Part shown: piece by piece, positions 1-8,387 of the stretch
How the letters are laid out: each line of letters begins with the position of its first letter
Position numbering within the stretch: the stretch's first letter is position 1
Assembly (NCBI GenBank): GCA_020437365.1
Contig: JAGQWM010000005.1
Span: 1 to 64,000, forward strand
DNA from: Chitinophagaceae bacterium
GTDB lineage: Bacteria > Bacteroidota > Bacteroidia > Chitinophagales > Chitinophagaceae
Length of the DNA stretch: 64,000 bases
Direction: 5' to 3'
Notes under the pieces: model-generated
Told to the model about the DNA's origin: nothing
The model's database searches: none
Seen by the model: only the letters and a program-made list of their open reading frames with translations
Position numbers and translations under genes: made by a program

Positions 1-99
1 TTTTTAAAAAATACAAAAAGTGACAAATCGGCTGAAATATTTCCCATTATCGAAATGGTCGGAAATTTGTACTATCAAGGCAGATAAAATGTAGTAATT

Positions 100-798
100 A
101 TGATGATGTCAAATGAGATTTTCCTGGTTTCTATCCTTTTTTTAGGGATTAGTTTTATTGTGTCTTCCATCCTGAAGAGCAAGTTCACGAAATACGGCAA
201 AATCCCGCTGGCCAATGGTCTCAGCGGCCGTGAAATAGCCGAAAAAATGCTACAGGAAAACGGTATTTATGATGTGCAGGTAACCTCGGTAAAAGGCTTC
301 CTCTCCGACCACTATAATCCGGCCAATAAAACCGTGAACCTGAGCCCCGAAGTCTATAGTGGCAGAAGTATTGCCGCAGCAGCAGTGGCGGCCCACGAGT
401 GTGGCCATGCGGTGCAACATGCACATGCTTATACGCCTTTGGTGATGCGGAGCAAACTGGTGCCGGCAGTCCAGCTCAGTTCCATGTTGGTGAATTGGGT
501 ATTGATGGCGGGCCTTATTGTGTTGGCCATGACCAAAAATCCAACGGTATTATTGATTGGCATTATCATCATGAGCATTACTGTACTCTTCTCCCTGATT
601 ACGCTTCCGGTGGAATTTGACGCCAGCAAAAGAGCCTTGGCCTGGCTGAAACATACGAATGTAACAACTTCAGAAGAGTATCCGAAAGCCAAAGATGCTT
701 TGAAATGGGCAGCCACTACTTATGTGGTAGCAGCATTGGCAGCGGTTGTAACCCTGGTGCAGTATATCATGATTTATATGGGCAGCCGCAGAAATTAA
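100..798 (+). CDS. Membrane zinc metallopeptidase, YugP type
   Basis: This is a predicted integral-membrane zinc-dependent peptidase of the YugP / Zn_peptidase_2 family; its substrate is not known. The zinc motif HECGH lies at residues 99-103 (counting from position 100), and a downstream acidic stretch, EFDASKRA, is a candidate for the third zinc ligand. One hydrophobic helix precedes the motif (about residues 5-25), two more follow it (about 128-170) and one ends the protein. The 232-residue length fits the family. The start is ambiguous between three adjacent ATG codons, the last being position 106. Its stop codon overlaps the stop of the convergent ribonuclease G gene within one TTAA. Family assignment is firm; physiological role is not. 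Confidence 0.9.
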   Translation: MMMSNEIFLVSILFLGISFIVSSILKSKFTKYGKIPLANGLSGREIAEKMLQENGIYDVQVTSVKGFLSDHYNPANKTVNLSPEVYSGRSIAAAAVAAHECGHAVQHAHAYTPLVMRSKLVPAVQLSSMLVNWVLMAGLIVLAMTKNPTVLLIGIIIMSITVLFSLITLPVEFDASKRALAWLKHTNVTTSEEYPKAKDALKWAATTYVVAALAAVVTLVQYIMIYMGSRRN

Positions 799-2351
799 TT
801 CAGCTTGATTTCTTCTTCATGCTTGTCGAAGAATTTGTATTCTGTCAAATGGTAGTTAGAGTTTTTCTCCAGTTTTGTTTTCTGGCCAAATTTTTTATTC
901 CATTTAGCCATTTTATTGCGCATAAACCAACCTTTGGATAAATAAGCATACATGATGGGATGCACCACCAATTTCAGGTTTTTGTTTTTATGGGTAATCA
1001 GGTAATCGAGATTTTTTTCTATTTCATCTTCCAGTAAGAGTGTGGATGAAATTTTTCCTGTGCCATTGCAACTTGGGCAGGCTTCCTGTGTTACAATGTT
1101 TACTTCCGGCTTCATTCGCTGACGGGTAATTTGCATCAGGCCGAATTTTGAAATGGGCAAGACGGCATGTTTCGCCCTGTCGGCATGCATAAAACTTTCC
1201 ATCTTCTCCATCAGCTTGCGTTTATTCTCAGGAAGTTTCATGTCTATAAAATCCACAACAATAATTCCGCCAAGGTCCCGCAGGCGTAATTGACGGGCTA
1301 TTTCTTCTGCCGCTTCGAGGTTGGTTTCCAGTGCATTTTGTTCCTGATTATTGCTCACACTTTTATAGCCGCTATTTACGTCAATCACATGCAATGCTTC
1401 TGTATGCTCAATAATCAGGTAAGCACCGCTATCGAGATTGACAGTTTTGCCAAAAGATGATTTGACCTGTTTGGTAATACCGAATGAATCGAAAATAGGA
1501 GAGCCGTTATTGTAAAAAGAAACGATGTCCGATTTTTCGGGAGCTATTTTCTGGATATAATTTTTAGTATCGTTGAAGATATTTCTGTCGTTAATGACAA
1601 TCTTATTGAATTCTGCATTCAATAAATCACGAAGAATGCTGTTGGTTTTTGTTTGTTCGCTCAGAATTTTGGCAGGAGCAGCAGCGCCATTCAGGTTTTG
1701 CTGAATGGTTTTCCACTTCTCGGTCAGGGAAGAAAGGTCTTCATGCATTTCAGCGGTTTTCTTTCCTTCGGCAGCGGTGCGGACGATTACCCCGAAATTT
1801 TTGGGTTTGATGGATTCCACGATTTTCTGCAACCGTTTTCTTTCTTCCGAAGAATGAATTTTGCGGGATACGGCCACAATATCGTTGAATGGTGTTAGCA
1901 CTACAAATCTTCCGGGAATAGAAATTTCGCAACTTAGCCGCGGGCCTTTGGCAGCAATGGGTTCTTTCAATATCTGAACAAGTATATGCGGTTTGCCGTG
2001 GAGTACTTCATTTATTTTTCCGGTTTTAACGATTTCAGGCTCAATGGTGAATTTCGAAAAATCCAATCCTTTCTCGGATTTATCTTTCATGGAAAGTGCC
2101 GTAAATTTCAACAGGGATTTTACATAAGGGCTCAAATCGGTATAATGCAAAAAAGCATCTTTCTCAAAACCCACATCTACAAATGCGGCATTGAGTCCGG
2201 GAATCAGTTTTTTTACTTTGCCGAGGTATAAATCGCCTACGGCAAAACGGCCATCATTACTTTCGTTGTGGAGTTCTACCAGTTTTTTATCCTCTAGAAG
2301 GGCAATTTCAACTCCCTGCGGAGCTGAATTAATAATCATTTCCTTGTTCAT
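795..2351 (-). CDS. rng: Ribonuclease E/G family endoribonuclease (RNase G)
   Basis: This endoribonuclease cuts single-stranded RNA and in relatives matures 16S rRNA and degrades mRNA. An S1 RNA-binding domain occupies about residues 35-115 (GDLYLGKVKKLIPGLNAAFV region). The two catalytic metal-binding aspartates are visible as D324 (HVIDVNSG) and D367 (VVDFIDM), spaced 43 residues apart as in E. coli RNase E D303/D346. The zinc-link cysteines are C425 and C428 (CPSCNGTG). At 518 residues it is RNase G-sized and lacks the long RNase E degradosome scaffold. The ATG at 2351 is preceded by a structured leader with a Bacteroidota-type promoter, and the tiny basic protein gene lies upstream on the same strand. 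Confidence 0.95.
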   Translation of the reverse strand: MNKEMIINSAPQGVEIALLEDKKLVELHNESNDGRFAVGDLYLGKVKKLIPGLNAAFVDVGFEKDAFLHYTDLSPYVKSLLKFTALSMKDKSEKGLDFSKFTIEPEIVKTGKINEVLHGKPHILVQILKEPIAAKGPRLSCEISIPGRFVVLTPFNDIVAVSRKIHSSEERKRLQKIVESIKPKNFGVIVRTAAEGKKTAEMHEDLSSLTEKWKTIQQNLNGAAAPAKILSEQTKTNSILRDLLNAEFNKIVINDRNIFNDTKNYIQKIAPEKSDIVSFYNNGSPIFDSFGITKQVKSSFGKTVNLDSGAYLIIEHTEALHVIDVNSGYKSVSNNQEQNALETNLEAAEEIARQLRLRDLGGIIVVDFIDMKLPENKRKLMEKMESFMHADRAKHAVLPISKFGLMQITRQRMKPEVNIVTQEACPSCNGTGKISSTLLLEDEIEKNLDYLITHKNKNLKLVVHPIMYAYLSKGWFMRNKMAKWNKKFGQKTKLEKNSNYHLTEYKFFDKHEEEIKLN

Positions 2352-2434
2352 TTCAGCGGTGCTAAATGAATGAACCTTTGTGCTTTCACTTCGGGTTGAT
2401 GGCCATCCGACTTACAGGCGGAAAGATATCCTTG

Positions 2435-2465
2435 TAAAAATATTGTTGCATGAAGAATAGAACAA
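2435..2465 (-). promoter_or_regulatory. Putative promoter of rng
   Basis: On the minus strand TTG (2465-2463) is followed after 20 bases by TATTTTTA (2442-2435). This matches seven of eight positions of the Bacteroidota -7 consensus TAnnTTTG at the expected spacing. A start near 2428 would give a leader of about 77 bases. The same bases also form an 8-bp inverted repeat (2440-2447 with 2461-2468), so a weak terminator or attenuator is an alternative reading. Confidence 0.45.
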
Positions 2466-2519
2466 TATGTACGGTCAGCAACCAACAGACTGAGAAAAGA
2501 GTTCAGTGTTTGTAATCCT

Positions 2520-2572
2520 GCGTCCAGCAACAACAGCCTGGCAACGATGCATAGACAATCGATGCCGGACGC
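2520..2572 (-). other. Long-range hairpin between the small basic-protein gene and rng
   Basis: In minus-strand RNA, bases 2572-2563 pair with 2529-2520 to give a 10-bp stem that is complete apart from one G-U wobble. The 33-base loop contains further short complementary stretches. No U-run follows, so it is not a standard intrinsic terminator. It begins about 11 bases after the stop codon of the upstream small gene and could protect that transcript's 3' end or be processed. Function is inferred. Confidence 0.4.
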
Positions 2573-2583
2573 ACAACTTTACA

Positions 2584-2679
2584 CTATTTATTTCTTTTCT
2601 TATGACGATTCTTTCTCAGTCTTTTCTTACGCTTATGCGTCGCAATTTTATGACGCTTTCTTTTTTTACCACAAGGCAT
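2584..2679 (-). CDS. 31-residue Lys/Arg-rich COX24/bS22-like ribosome-associated protein
   Basis: The reading frame starts at ATG 2679 and ends with TAG at 2584. It encodes 31 residues beginning MPCGKKRKRHKIATHKRKKR, almost entirely Lys, Arg and His. This matches the tiny Bacteroidota proteins annotated as AURKAIP1/COX24-domain proteins, related to the mycobacterial small-subunit protein bS22. A role bound to 16S rRNA is likely from family knowledge, not shown here. It is too short for most gene callers. It lies between a TPR gene upstream and rng downstream, all on the minus strand. Confidence 0.88.
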   Translation of the reverse strand: MPCGKKRKRHKIATHKRKKRLRKNRHKKRNK

Positions 2680-2714
2680 ACTCAAATAATTTTTAAATCT
2701 TGTTTACAATAATT

Positions 2715-3599
2715 TTATTTCAAATCTTGAATTCTTTTTTCGATAGCTGCTTTCAATGCCGGCTTGGTAGCCAACGGCAATGATAATTCATACCACTTGA
2801 TAGCTTTGTTTTTTTTGCCCATTCTTTCATTCACTTCTGCGAGGAGCAATAAGGCATCTAAGTTTTTCGGGTTTGTTCTGTTGATGGTTTCCAATCTTTC
2901 AATGGCTTTATCGTACTGGCCCGAAATCAGGGAGCCTTTGGCCAGCATCATCAAAGCATATTCGTTGGTACTGTCTTTATCTACGACTTCTTTTATCATC
3001 ACAATGCCCTGCATGGGTGTGGTAGCAATGTCGCCAAATAAATACGTGGCGCCCAATCCTACTTTGGCCGAATCATCATCGGGTTGCAGCTTCAAAGAAC
3101 GTTCGAACAGGTCTTTCGCCTGCAAGGCTTTCCACTGTCGCCGGGCTGTTACTTCATCAGTTTGCAAGTTCTCTAAGAACAACCGGGCGGCAAAGTTGAG
3201 GTTTTTTTTCGAATTTTCCAATCTTGCTGCTTCGGCGGTGTACCAGGCAAAGGGTTCGAAAATGCCAACCGAATCGGCCCAGAACCTGGCCAGTTGGTGA
3301 TACACATGTATTTCCTGGTTCTTTATATCGCCGCGGGAAATTGAATTTTCGAGGCGGTTGATGCGTAAGGTTTGTTCGGGAGTCAGTTGTTTTTTGGCCA
3401 GGAATAATATACTGTCGATGGTTACTGTAGTTTGCGCAGGCCCATGTTCATGACCGTCATCTTCGTGATGAACTACAGGAGCTATATTATTTTTTTTAGG
3501 AACCGTTCTGCCAAATACAACAAGGCTGATAGCTAATACTACGCCCACAAGAACGGTCATCCACTGGGGTTTTTTCACGTCAAAAAATTTGAGTGGCAA
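2715..3599 (-). CDS. Membrane-anchored tetratricopeptide repeat protein
   Basis: The protein has one N-terminal transmembrane segment (MTVLVGVVLAISLVVF, about residues 14-29), a His-rich patch (HHEDDGHEHG) and then helical TPR-type repeats to the end, for example around PKNLDALLLLAEVNERMGKK. TPR domains mediate protein-protein contacts, here probably in the periplasm or at the inner membrane. The start at 3599 is TTG; an ATG at 3560 would begin at the membrane helix itself, and no in-frame ATG was found further out. It sits between the HU gene and the small basic-protein gene on the same strand. Specific function is not recognised. Confidence 0.8.
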   Translation of the reverse strand: MPLKFFDVKKPQWMTVLVGVVLAISLVVFGRTVPKKNNIAPVVHHEDDGHEHGPAQTTVTIDSILFLAKKQLTPEQTLRINRLENSISRGDIKNQEIHVYHQLARFWADSVGIFEPFAWYTAEAARLENSKKNLNFAARLFLENLQTDEVTARRQWKALQAKDLFERSLKLQPDDDSAKVGLGATYLFGDIATTPMQGIVMIKEVVDKDSTNEYALMMLAKGSLISGQYDKAIERLETINRTNPKNLDALLLLAEVNERMGKKNKAIKWYELSLPLATKPALKAAIEKRIQDLK

Positions 3600-3645
3600 A
3601 GTTACCGGAATATGGCTTAATTATCAGGGAAAACTAAGGCAGGGT

Positions 3646-3969
3646 TTATTCATCATCTTCGGGGCCGCTATCAGCTTTTACATCGGCATCTGTCAGTTTT
3701 TTGACTTCCGCTACAAATTCCTTCGCCGGTTTGAAAGCAGGAATATAATGTTCGGGTATATGCACCGCAATATTTTTTTTGATATTACGACCGATTTTGG
3801 CGGCTCTTTTTTTAGTGATGAAACTTCCGAATCCCCGGATGTAAATATTTTCTCCCTTGGAGAGAGTGTCTTTTACCTCTTTGAACATGGTTTCCAGCGT
3901 AACGAGAACATCCACTTTGGGGATGCCCGTTTTTTCAGAAATCTGATTGACCAGATCGGCTTTTCTCAT
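3646..3969 (-). CDS. HU/IHF family DNA-binding protein
   Basis: A histone-like nucleoid protein that bends DNA. The HU/IHF signature is clear: an N-terminal helical dimerisation part (MRKADLVNQISEKTGIPK) and the beta-arm consensus around GFGSFITKKRAAKIGRN, about residues 46-62. At 107 residues it exceeds the usual 90 because of an acidic C-terminal tail (ADSGPEDDE). Start is ATG 3969. It could be HU or an IHF-like subunit; the sequence alone does not decide. It is divergent from mutY, with about 160 bases between. Confidence 0.92.
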   Translation of the reverse strand: MRKADLVNQISEKTGIPKVDVLVTLETMFKEVKDTLSKGENIYIRGFGSFITKKRAAKIGRNIKKNIAVHIPEHYIPAFKPAKEFVAEVKKLTDADVKADSGPEDDE

Positions 3970-4127
3970 TGTTGCAGGGGTTTAGTGGCAATTTGGGACA
4001 ACAATTTATAATAAAATTCTATGATAGTCAACATTATAGACAGATTTTTTTTCTAACATAGATGAAATGATTTTTGGGAAAAACAAGCTATTTTGACACC
4101 GGTTTTTACTAAACAGCCTTCATTTCC

Positions 4128-5204
4128 ATGCCCAATACCGGAAAAAACATACAAAAAGAAAAATTTACCCGCTTGCTGATGCAGTGGCACAATACTCAAA
4201 ATAATAGGCAAATGCCCTGGAAGGGCGAAAAAGACCCTTATAAAATATGGCTGAGCGAAATTATGCTGCAGCAAACCAGGGTAGAACAAGGGCTGAAATA
4301 TTACAATCGGTTTATCAAAACTTTTCCAACAGTTCAGCAATTGGCTGCAGCTAAAGATGCCAAAGTCTTTAAGCTTTGGGAAGGGCTTGGATACTATACA
4401 AGGTGCAGAAACTTATTGGCAACGGCTCGCTATATTTCAAAAGAAAGAAATGGAGCATTTCCCAAAACTTATGAAGAAATAAAATCTTTAAAAGGGGTTG
4501 GCCCTTATACTGCTGCAGCCATTGCTTCTTTTGCATTCAATCAGCCTTATGCGGTTGTAGATGGAAATGTGTTCCGGGTGTTGGCACGGGTTTTTGGCAG
4601 TAAATTACCAATTGATTCTGCCGAAGGCAAAAAATATTTTACGGCACTTGCCAATGAATTATTGCATAAAAAAGAACCGGCATTATTCAATCAGGCAATG
4701 ATGGATTTTGGCGCCGTCGTCTGTAAACCGGTTGCACCACTTTGCGAAATTTGTATCATGTCGGAAATTTGCCGGGCCAGGCAAAAAAATATAGTTGCTC
4801 AATTGCCGGTAAAAGAAAAAAAGATTCAGATAAAAAAGCGTTGGTTTTATTTTCTCGTAATTCGTTATAAAAACGAAATTTTTGTACAACAAAGAAATCA
4901 AAAGGATATCTGGCAGGGTTTATATGAATTTCCATTGCTAGAATCAACAACGCCTTTATCCCGAAAAAAAATAGAAAAAACAATTGAAGAACAGGAATGG
5001 TTGAAGGGATCAGCTTTTGAAATCATTTCCATTTCGCCTGTTTATAAACAACAGCTTACTCACCAATTTATCCAAGGCCGGTTTATTGAAATAAAGATGC
5101 CAAAAAAACCGGAGGCAAAAACTGTTTATACGTTTGTGAAAGAACGAAAGCTAAAACAATTGCCGTTCCCGAAATTTATCAACCAATACTTGCAACAAGT
5201 TTAA
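4128..5204 (+). CDS. mutY: A/G-specific adenine glycosylase
   Basis: This base-excision repair enzyme removes adenine mispaired with 8-oxoguanine. Catalytic residues appear as E44 (WLSEIMLQQT) and D145 (VVDGNVFRV), with a helix-hairpin-helix at about 120-130 (LKGVGPYTAAA). The 4Fe-4S cluster ligands are C199, C206, C209 and C215, in the standard C-x6-C-x2-C-x5-C spacing. The last 130 residues form the NUDIX-like 8-oxoG recognition domain. Length 358 is normal. It heads the series mutY-ssb-gldE-gldD, a gene order that I recall from other Bacteroidota. Start is ATG 4128. Confidence 0.97.
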   Translation: MPNTGKNIQKEKFTRLLMQWHNTQNNRQMPWKGEKDPYKIWLSEIMLQQTRVEQGLKYYNRFIKTFPTVQQLAAAKDAKVFKLWEGLGYYTRCRNLLATARYISKERNGAFPKTYEEIKSLKGVGPYTAAAIASFAFNQPYAVVDGNVFRVLARVFGSKLPIDSAEGKKYFTALANELLHKKEPALFNQAMMDFGAVVCKPVAPLCEICIMSEICRARQKNIVAQLPVKEKKIQIKKRWFYFLVIRYKNEIFVQQRNQKDIWQGLYEFPLLESTTPLSRKKIEKTIEEQEWLKGSAFEIISISPVYKQQLTHQFIQGRFIEIKMPKKPEAKTVYTFVKERKLKQLPFPKFINQYLQQV

Positions 5205-5319
5205 AATTTGAAGGCTTTTTTATTGACCTGTAACTTAACTTTTCCTTCTGTTCAAAATAAATTAACTTTAAATAAGAATAGGAACCAACAGATAATTATT
5301 TATGTAAAAGATTAAAGTT

Positions 5320-5742
5320 ATGAGAGGCGTTAACAAAGTAATACTGATTGGGAACCTGGGCAAAGACCCCGATGTACAACATTTGGATGGCAACATTGCC
5401 GTAGCCAAATTTCCATTGGCCACAACAGAATCTTTTAAAGACAGGCATGGCAAATTAGTATCGCAAACGGAATGGCATACCGTGGTGCTATGGCGTGGGC
5501 TGGCCGAACTGGCCGAAAAATATTTACACAAAAGCAGTCTTGTGTATATTGAAGGCCGGCTGAGAACCCGCAACTGGGACGATAAAGACGGCAACCGGCG
5601 GTTTGCTACCGAAGTGGTAGGCGATAACCTGATTATGCTCGATAAAAAAAATGATGCTGACTCAGGTAGTCACGATGCAGATAGCAACAACGTAGAAGAT
5701 AATGATGATAATAACGACCCTGCCGGCAGTTTACCTTTTTAA
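5320..5742 (+). CDS. ssb: Single-stranded DNA-binding protein
   Basis: It binds single-stranded DNA during replication, repair and recombination. The N-terminal OB fold starts MRGVNKVILIGNLGKDPD and runs to about residue 108. A disordered, acidic Asp/Asn-rich linker follows, ending in the hydrophobic tip GSLPF, which corresponds to the partner-docking tail (DDDIPF in E. coli). Length 140 is typical. A partial promoter box, TAACTTTA, lies at 5263-5270, so it may be transcribed separately from mutY. Confidence 0.96.
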   Translation: MRGVNKVILIGNLGKDPDVQHLDGNIAVAKFPLATTESFKDRHGKLVSQTEWHTVVLWRGLAELAEKYLHKSSLVYIEGRLRTRNWDDKDGNRRFATEVVGDNLIMLDKKNDADSGSHDADSNNVEDNDDNNDPAGSLPF

Positions 5743-5834
5743 TTATCTGTAGGAATTCAACTAACTTTACCGCCGGATTTTATCTGTACAACCGGGCGGA
5801 GCAACAGTTTTATTTTCCGGTGTTGCAATAAAAT

Positions 5835-5842
5835 TATTTTTG
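5835..5842 (+). promoter_or_regulatory. Putative -7 box upstream of gldE
   Basis: TATTTTTG fits TAnnTTTG exactly and lies 16 bases before the TTG start of gldE. No good TTG was found at the -33 position, so the assignment rests on the -7 box alone. Confidence 0.35.
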
Positions 5843-5858
5843 TATTAAAACCCATACT

Positions 5859-7214
5859 TTGGAAGGTCATTCGATAGGCTCAATTTTTTCTTCGTTACAT
5901 ATTCCCTTACTGGCAATAGATACCAGGAGCACAACCTTGCTGGTCATTTTATTACTCTGCTTGCTGGTGCTTTCCTTTGTCATTTCCGGTGCCGAAATTG
6001 CCATCATTGCCCTGGAGAAAAAAGATATTAACCTGCTCAAAACAAAATCAAATCCTGCCGCCAAAAGAGTCATCAATTTATTAGAAGAGCCGAAAGAAGT
6101 GTATGCTTCTATGATGATGGCCGGCATATTTATCAATATCTGCATAGTTGTTATTGCCAATTTCCTGATTACAAGTTTTGTCAATTTTGGCCATTTGAAT
6201 ATGGCTTTGGTCATACTGATAAAAGTATTGGCGATTGCTTTTGTACTTATTTTTTTCGCCAAAATATTGCCAAAAGTGTGGGCTACGCAACACAGTATCT
6301 GGTTTGCCTATGGCGCATCTACCATTGTATTGCCTTTGCATTTATTGTTGCGGCGAGTGAGCCGGGTAGTTTTACATTTAGTGTATTCGGTGGGAGAAAA
6401 AGCAGGAGCCAATAAAACCGATTCCATGAGTATGCAGGAATTGGATAAAGCCATTGATGCGCAGGTAAGCGAAACGGCTTCGGTGGAAGATAGAAATATA
6501 ATGAAAGGCATTGTCAAGTTTGGCAATACGACCGTCAAACAAATTATGCGTAGCCGCATAGATGTTAGCGGTATTGATTACAGCCTTACATTCAGTGCAG
6601 TCATAAAATTGGCCGAAGCATTGCATTATTCTCGTTTGCCGGTTTATAAAAATAACCTGGATGAAGTTGTGGGCATGATTTATACCAAAGACTTAATTCC
6701 GTTTTTGCAGGAAACGGATAGTTTTGATTGGCACAGCCTGATGCGCAAACCTTATTTTGTACCGGAACAAAAACTCATTGAAGATCTATTGAAAGATTTT
6801 CAGCAAAATCGCATACACTTTGCCGTTGTTGTGGATGAATTTGGCGGCACCAGCGGAATTGCTACAATGGAAGATGTATTGGAAGAAGTTATCGGCGATA
6901 TAAAAGACGAATTTGATGAGGAAGAAAATGAAAATCGCAAAATTGATGACAACAATTATATTTTCAATGGCAAAGTCATGATGCTTGATTTGTGTAGAAT
7001 TATGCATCTGCCCATAGATACCTTTGATGAGGTAAAAGGAGAAAGCGAATCACTCGGCGGTATGATTTTGGAACTGGCAGGAGAATTGCCGGCCAAAGAT
7101 ACCGTGATTCACTGCGGCGATTTTGATTTTAAAATTTTGGGTATTGAAAAAAACAGGATTCAATTAGTGAAAGTAACCATCAAACCACATCAATTGTACG
7201 ATGAAAATAAATAA
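5859..7214 (+). CDS. gldE: Gliding motility-associated protein GldE (CNNM/CBS transporter-like)
   Basis: A membrane protein of the CNNM/CorC-like class: a DUF21 region with hydrophobic helices (about residues 25-165), two CBS domains (about 205-330, including the VVVDEFGGTSGIATMEDVLE motif) and a C-terminal CorC/HlyC domain. GldE is known to act together with GldD in gliding motility and type IX secretion of Bacteroidota. The start must be non-ATG: TTG 5859 is preferred, because an in-frame stop lies at 5829-5831 and the next internal Met is beyond residue 80, inside the membrane domain. It overlaps gldD by 14 bases, indicating coupled translation. Confidence 0.93.
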   Translation: MEGHSIGSIFSSLHIPLLAIDTRSTTLLVILLLCLLVLSFVISGAEIAIIALEKKDINLLKTKSNPAAKRVINLLEEPKEVYASMMMAGIFINICIVVIANFLITSFVNFGHLNMALVILIKVLAIAFVLIFFAKILPKVWATQHSIWFAYGASTIVLPLHLLLRRVSRVVLHLVYSVGEKAGANKTDSMSMQELDKAIDAQVSETASVEDRNIMKGIVKFGNTTVKQIMRSRIDVSGIDYSLTFSAVIKLAEALHYSRLPVYKNNLDEVVGMIYTKDLIPFLQETDSFDWHSLMRKPYFVPEQKLIEDLLKDFQQNRIHFAVVVDEFGGTSGIATMEDVLEEVIGDIKDEFDEEENENRKIDDNNYIFNGKVMMLDLCRIMHLPIDTFDEVKGESESLGGMILELAGELPAKDTVIHCGDFDFKILGIEKNRIQLVKVTIKPHQLYDENK

Positions 7215-7803
7215 GCTGTTCTTTTGTGCTAGTATCATGACGCTGATTACCTATTGCTACTCTTGCAACAGCGATTATTCTGTGGGCAAAAAGAAAGGTT
7301 ATTTTCATATCGAATTCCCGGAAAAAAAATACCAGCTTTTTGACCGTCCCGGCTATCCATATAGTTTCGAATATCCGGTATATGCCAACATCACGAAGGA
7401 CAGTACCTTTTTTGATGATAAAGCCGGCGACTGGTGGATCAATATCAATTTTCCGCAATTCAACGGTCGTATTTATGTAAGCTATAAAACCATTGGCCCC
7501 AAAAATAATTTCGATTCTTTAATTCAGGATGGGTATAAACTGGCCTATAAACAACATGTGGAAATGGCTACCGGCATCCGTGACAGCCTGATGAAAACAC
7601 CCAACGGTGTAGAAGGTATTTATTTTTCGCTCGGCGGCAATACAGCTACGGCCAACCAGTTTTTCCTGACAGATTCTACCAAACACTTTTTGCGTGGAGC
7701 ACTTTATTTCAATGCTTCGCCCAATGCGGATTCATTGGGCATTGTCAATGATTTTTTAAAAGAAGATTTAAAACATCTGATTAATACGCTACAATGGAAA
7801 TAA
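7201..7803 (+). CDS. gldD: Gliding motility lipoprotein GldD
   Basis: A cell-envelope lipoprotein required for gliding and type IX secretion in Flavobacterium. The N-terminal signal ends with a lipobox (TYCYSC) and lipid-attachable C22. The mature part has the GldD-like region YFHIEFPEKKYQLFD. Length 200 fits the family. Its start lies within the end of gldE, so the two are one transcriptional unit. In some non-gliding relatives gldD is kept as part of secretion, so gliding itself is not proven. Confidence 0.92.
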   Translation: MKINKLFFCASIMTLITYCYSCNSDYSVGKKKGYFHIEFPEKKYQLFDRPGYPYSFEYPVYANITKDSTFFDDKAGDWWININFPQFNGRIYVSYKTIGPKNNFDSLIQDGYKLAYKQHVEMATGIRDSLMKTPNGVEGIYFSLGGNTATANQFFLTDSTKHFLRGALYFNASPNADSLGIVNDFLKEDLKHLINTLQWK

Positions 7804-7824
7804 TCCCGGCCGGAACCGGGATTA
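7801..7824. terminator. Hairpin between gldD and a convergent gene
   Basis: A 9-bp perfect inverted repeat, TAATCCCGG / CCGGGATTA, with a 6-base loop overlaps the gldD stop codon. Neither side has a long T-run, so it is a possible bidirectional terminator or 3'-end stabilising hairpin. Confidence 0.5.
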
Positions 7825-7847
7825 TGAAATCAAAATTGAACCCTTAC

Positions 7848-8348
7848 TTAATCTTTCACAGTTTTAACGACTACCGTTTTTTCGGTAGAAGTTTTGACAG
7901 GTGCATCTTCTATTTCATCCACTTCGTACTCATCGTCTAAAGGTGCACGGCTGAATATTTTTGCACTGATTTTTCTTTTCTTCTTTTTGATTTCCAATTT
8001 TACCTTGGGCGGCTGTTCTTTTTTTACCACTTCTTTCACTGGATTATCATTCGTTTTTACTTCAGCTTTTTTAGTGGTTGTGACAGCCGACATTTTACTG
8101 CTTTTCGTTTCAACAGTTTTTTTAGTCAGCGTTATGGGTGCTTCCTTTGCATAGCTTGTGGTTACCACTTCTTTTTGCACTACCGGTGTTGTCAGTTCCT
8201 GTTTTTTGAGGATAACCGGCACAGGTTTTTCTTTTTCAGAATACATTTTTTTAAACTCTTTTTTTTGTTTGGTTTGCGTGTAATCTACAAATCCATAAAT
8301 GCTGGCACCAATCATTAAAGCAGCACCGACGTACAAAATTGATTTCAT
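7848..8348 (-). CDS. Lys/Thr/Val-rich single-span membrane protein, function unknown
   Basis: I do not recognise a family. It has an N-terminal hydrophobic helix (about residues 4-22), then some 140 residues of low complexity rich in Lys, Thr, Val and Glu, including the very basic run KLEIKKKKRKISAK and an acidic patch DDEYEVDEIED. Charge polarity suggests a disordered tail in the cytoplasm or periplasm. Start ATG 8348. It is convergent with gldD and followed, 39 bases upstream on the same strand, by the DUF2306 gene. Confidence 0.65.
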   Translation of the reverse strand: MKSILYVGAALMIGASIYGFVDYTQTKQKKEFKKMYSEKEKPVPVILKKQELTTPVVQKEVVTTSYAKEAPITLTKKTVETKSSKMSAVTTTKKAEVKTNDNPVKEVVKKEQPPKVKLEIKKKKRKISAKIFSRAPLDDEYEVDEIEDAPVKTSTEKTVVVKTVKD

Positions 8349-8387
8349 GATAATTTGATTTAAAGGTTTTGAATTGATGTTTTATAA

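Noticed and set aside
429-716. Minus-strand frame of 95 residues inside the Zn-peptidase gene
   Set aside because: It lies wholly within the plus-strand peptidase gene, has no recognisable motif and is a codon shadow.
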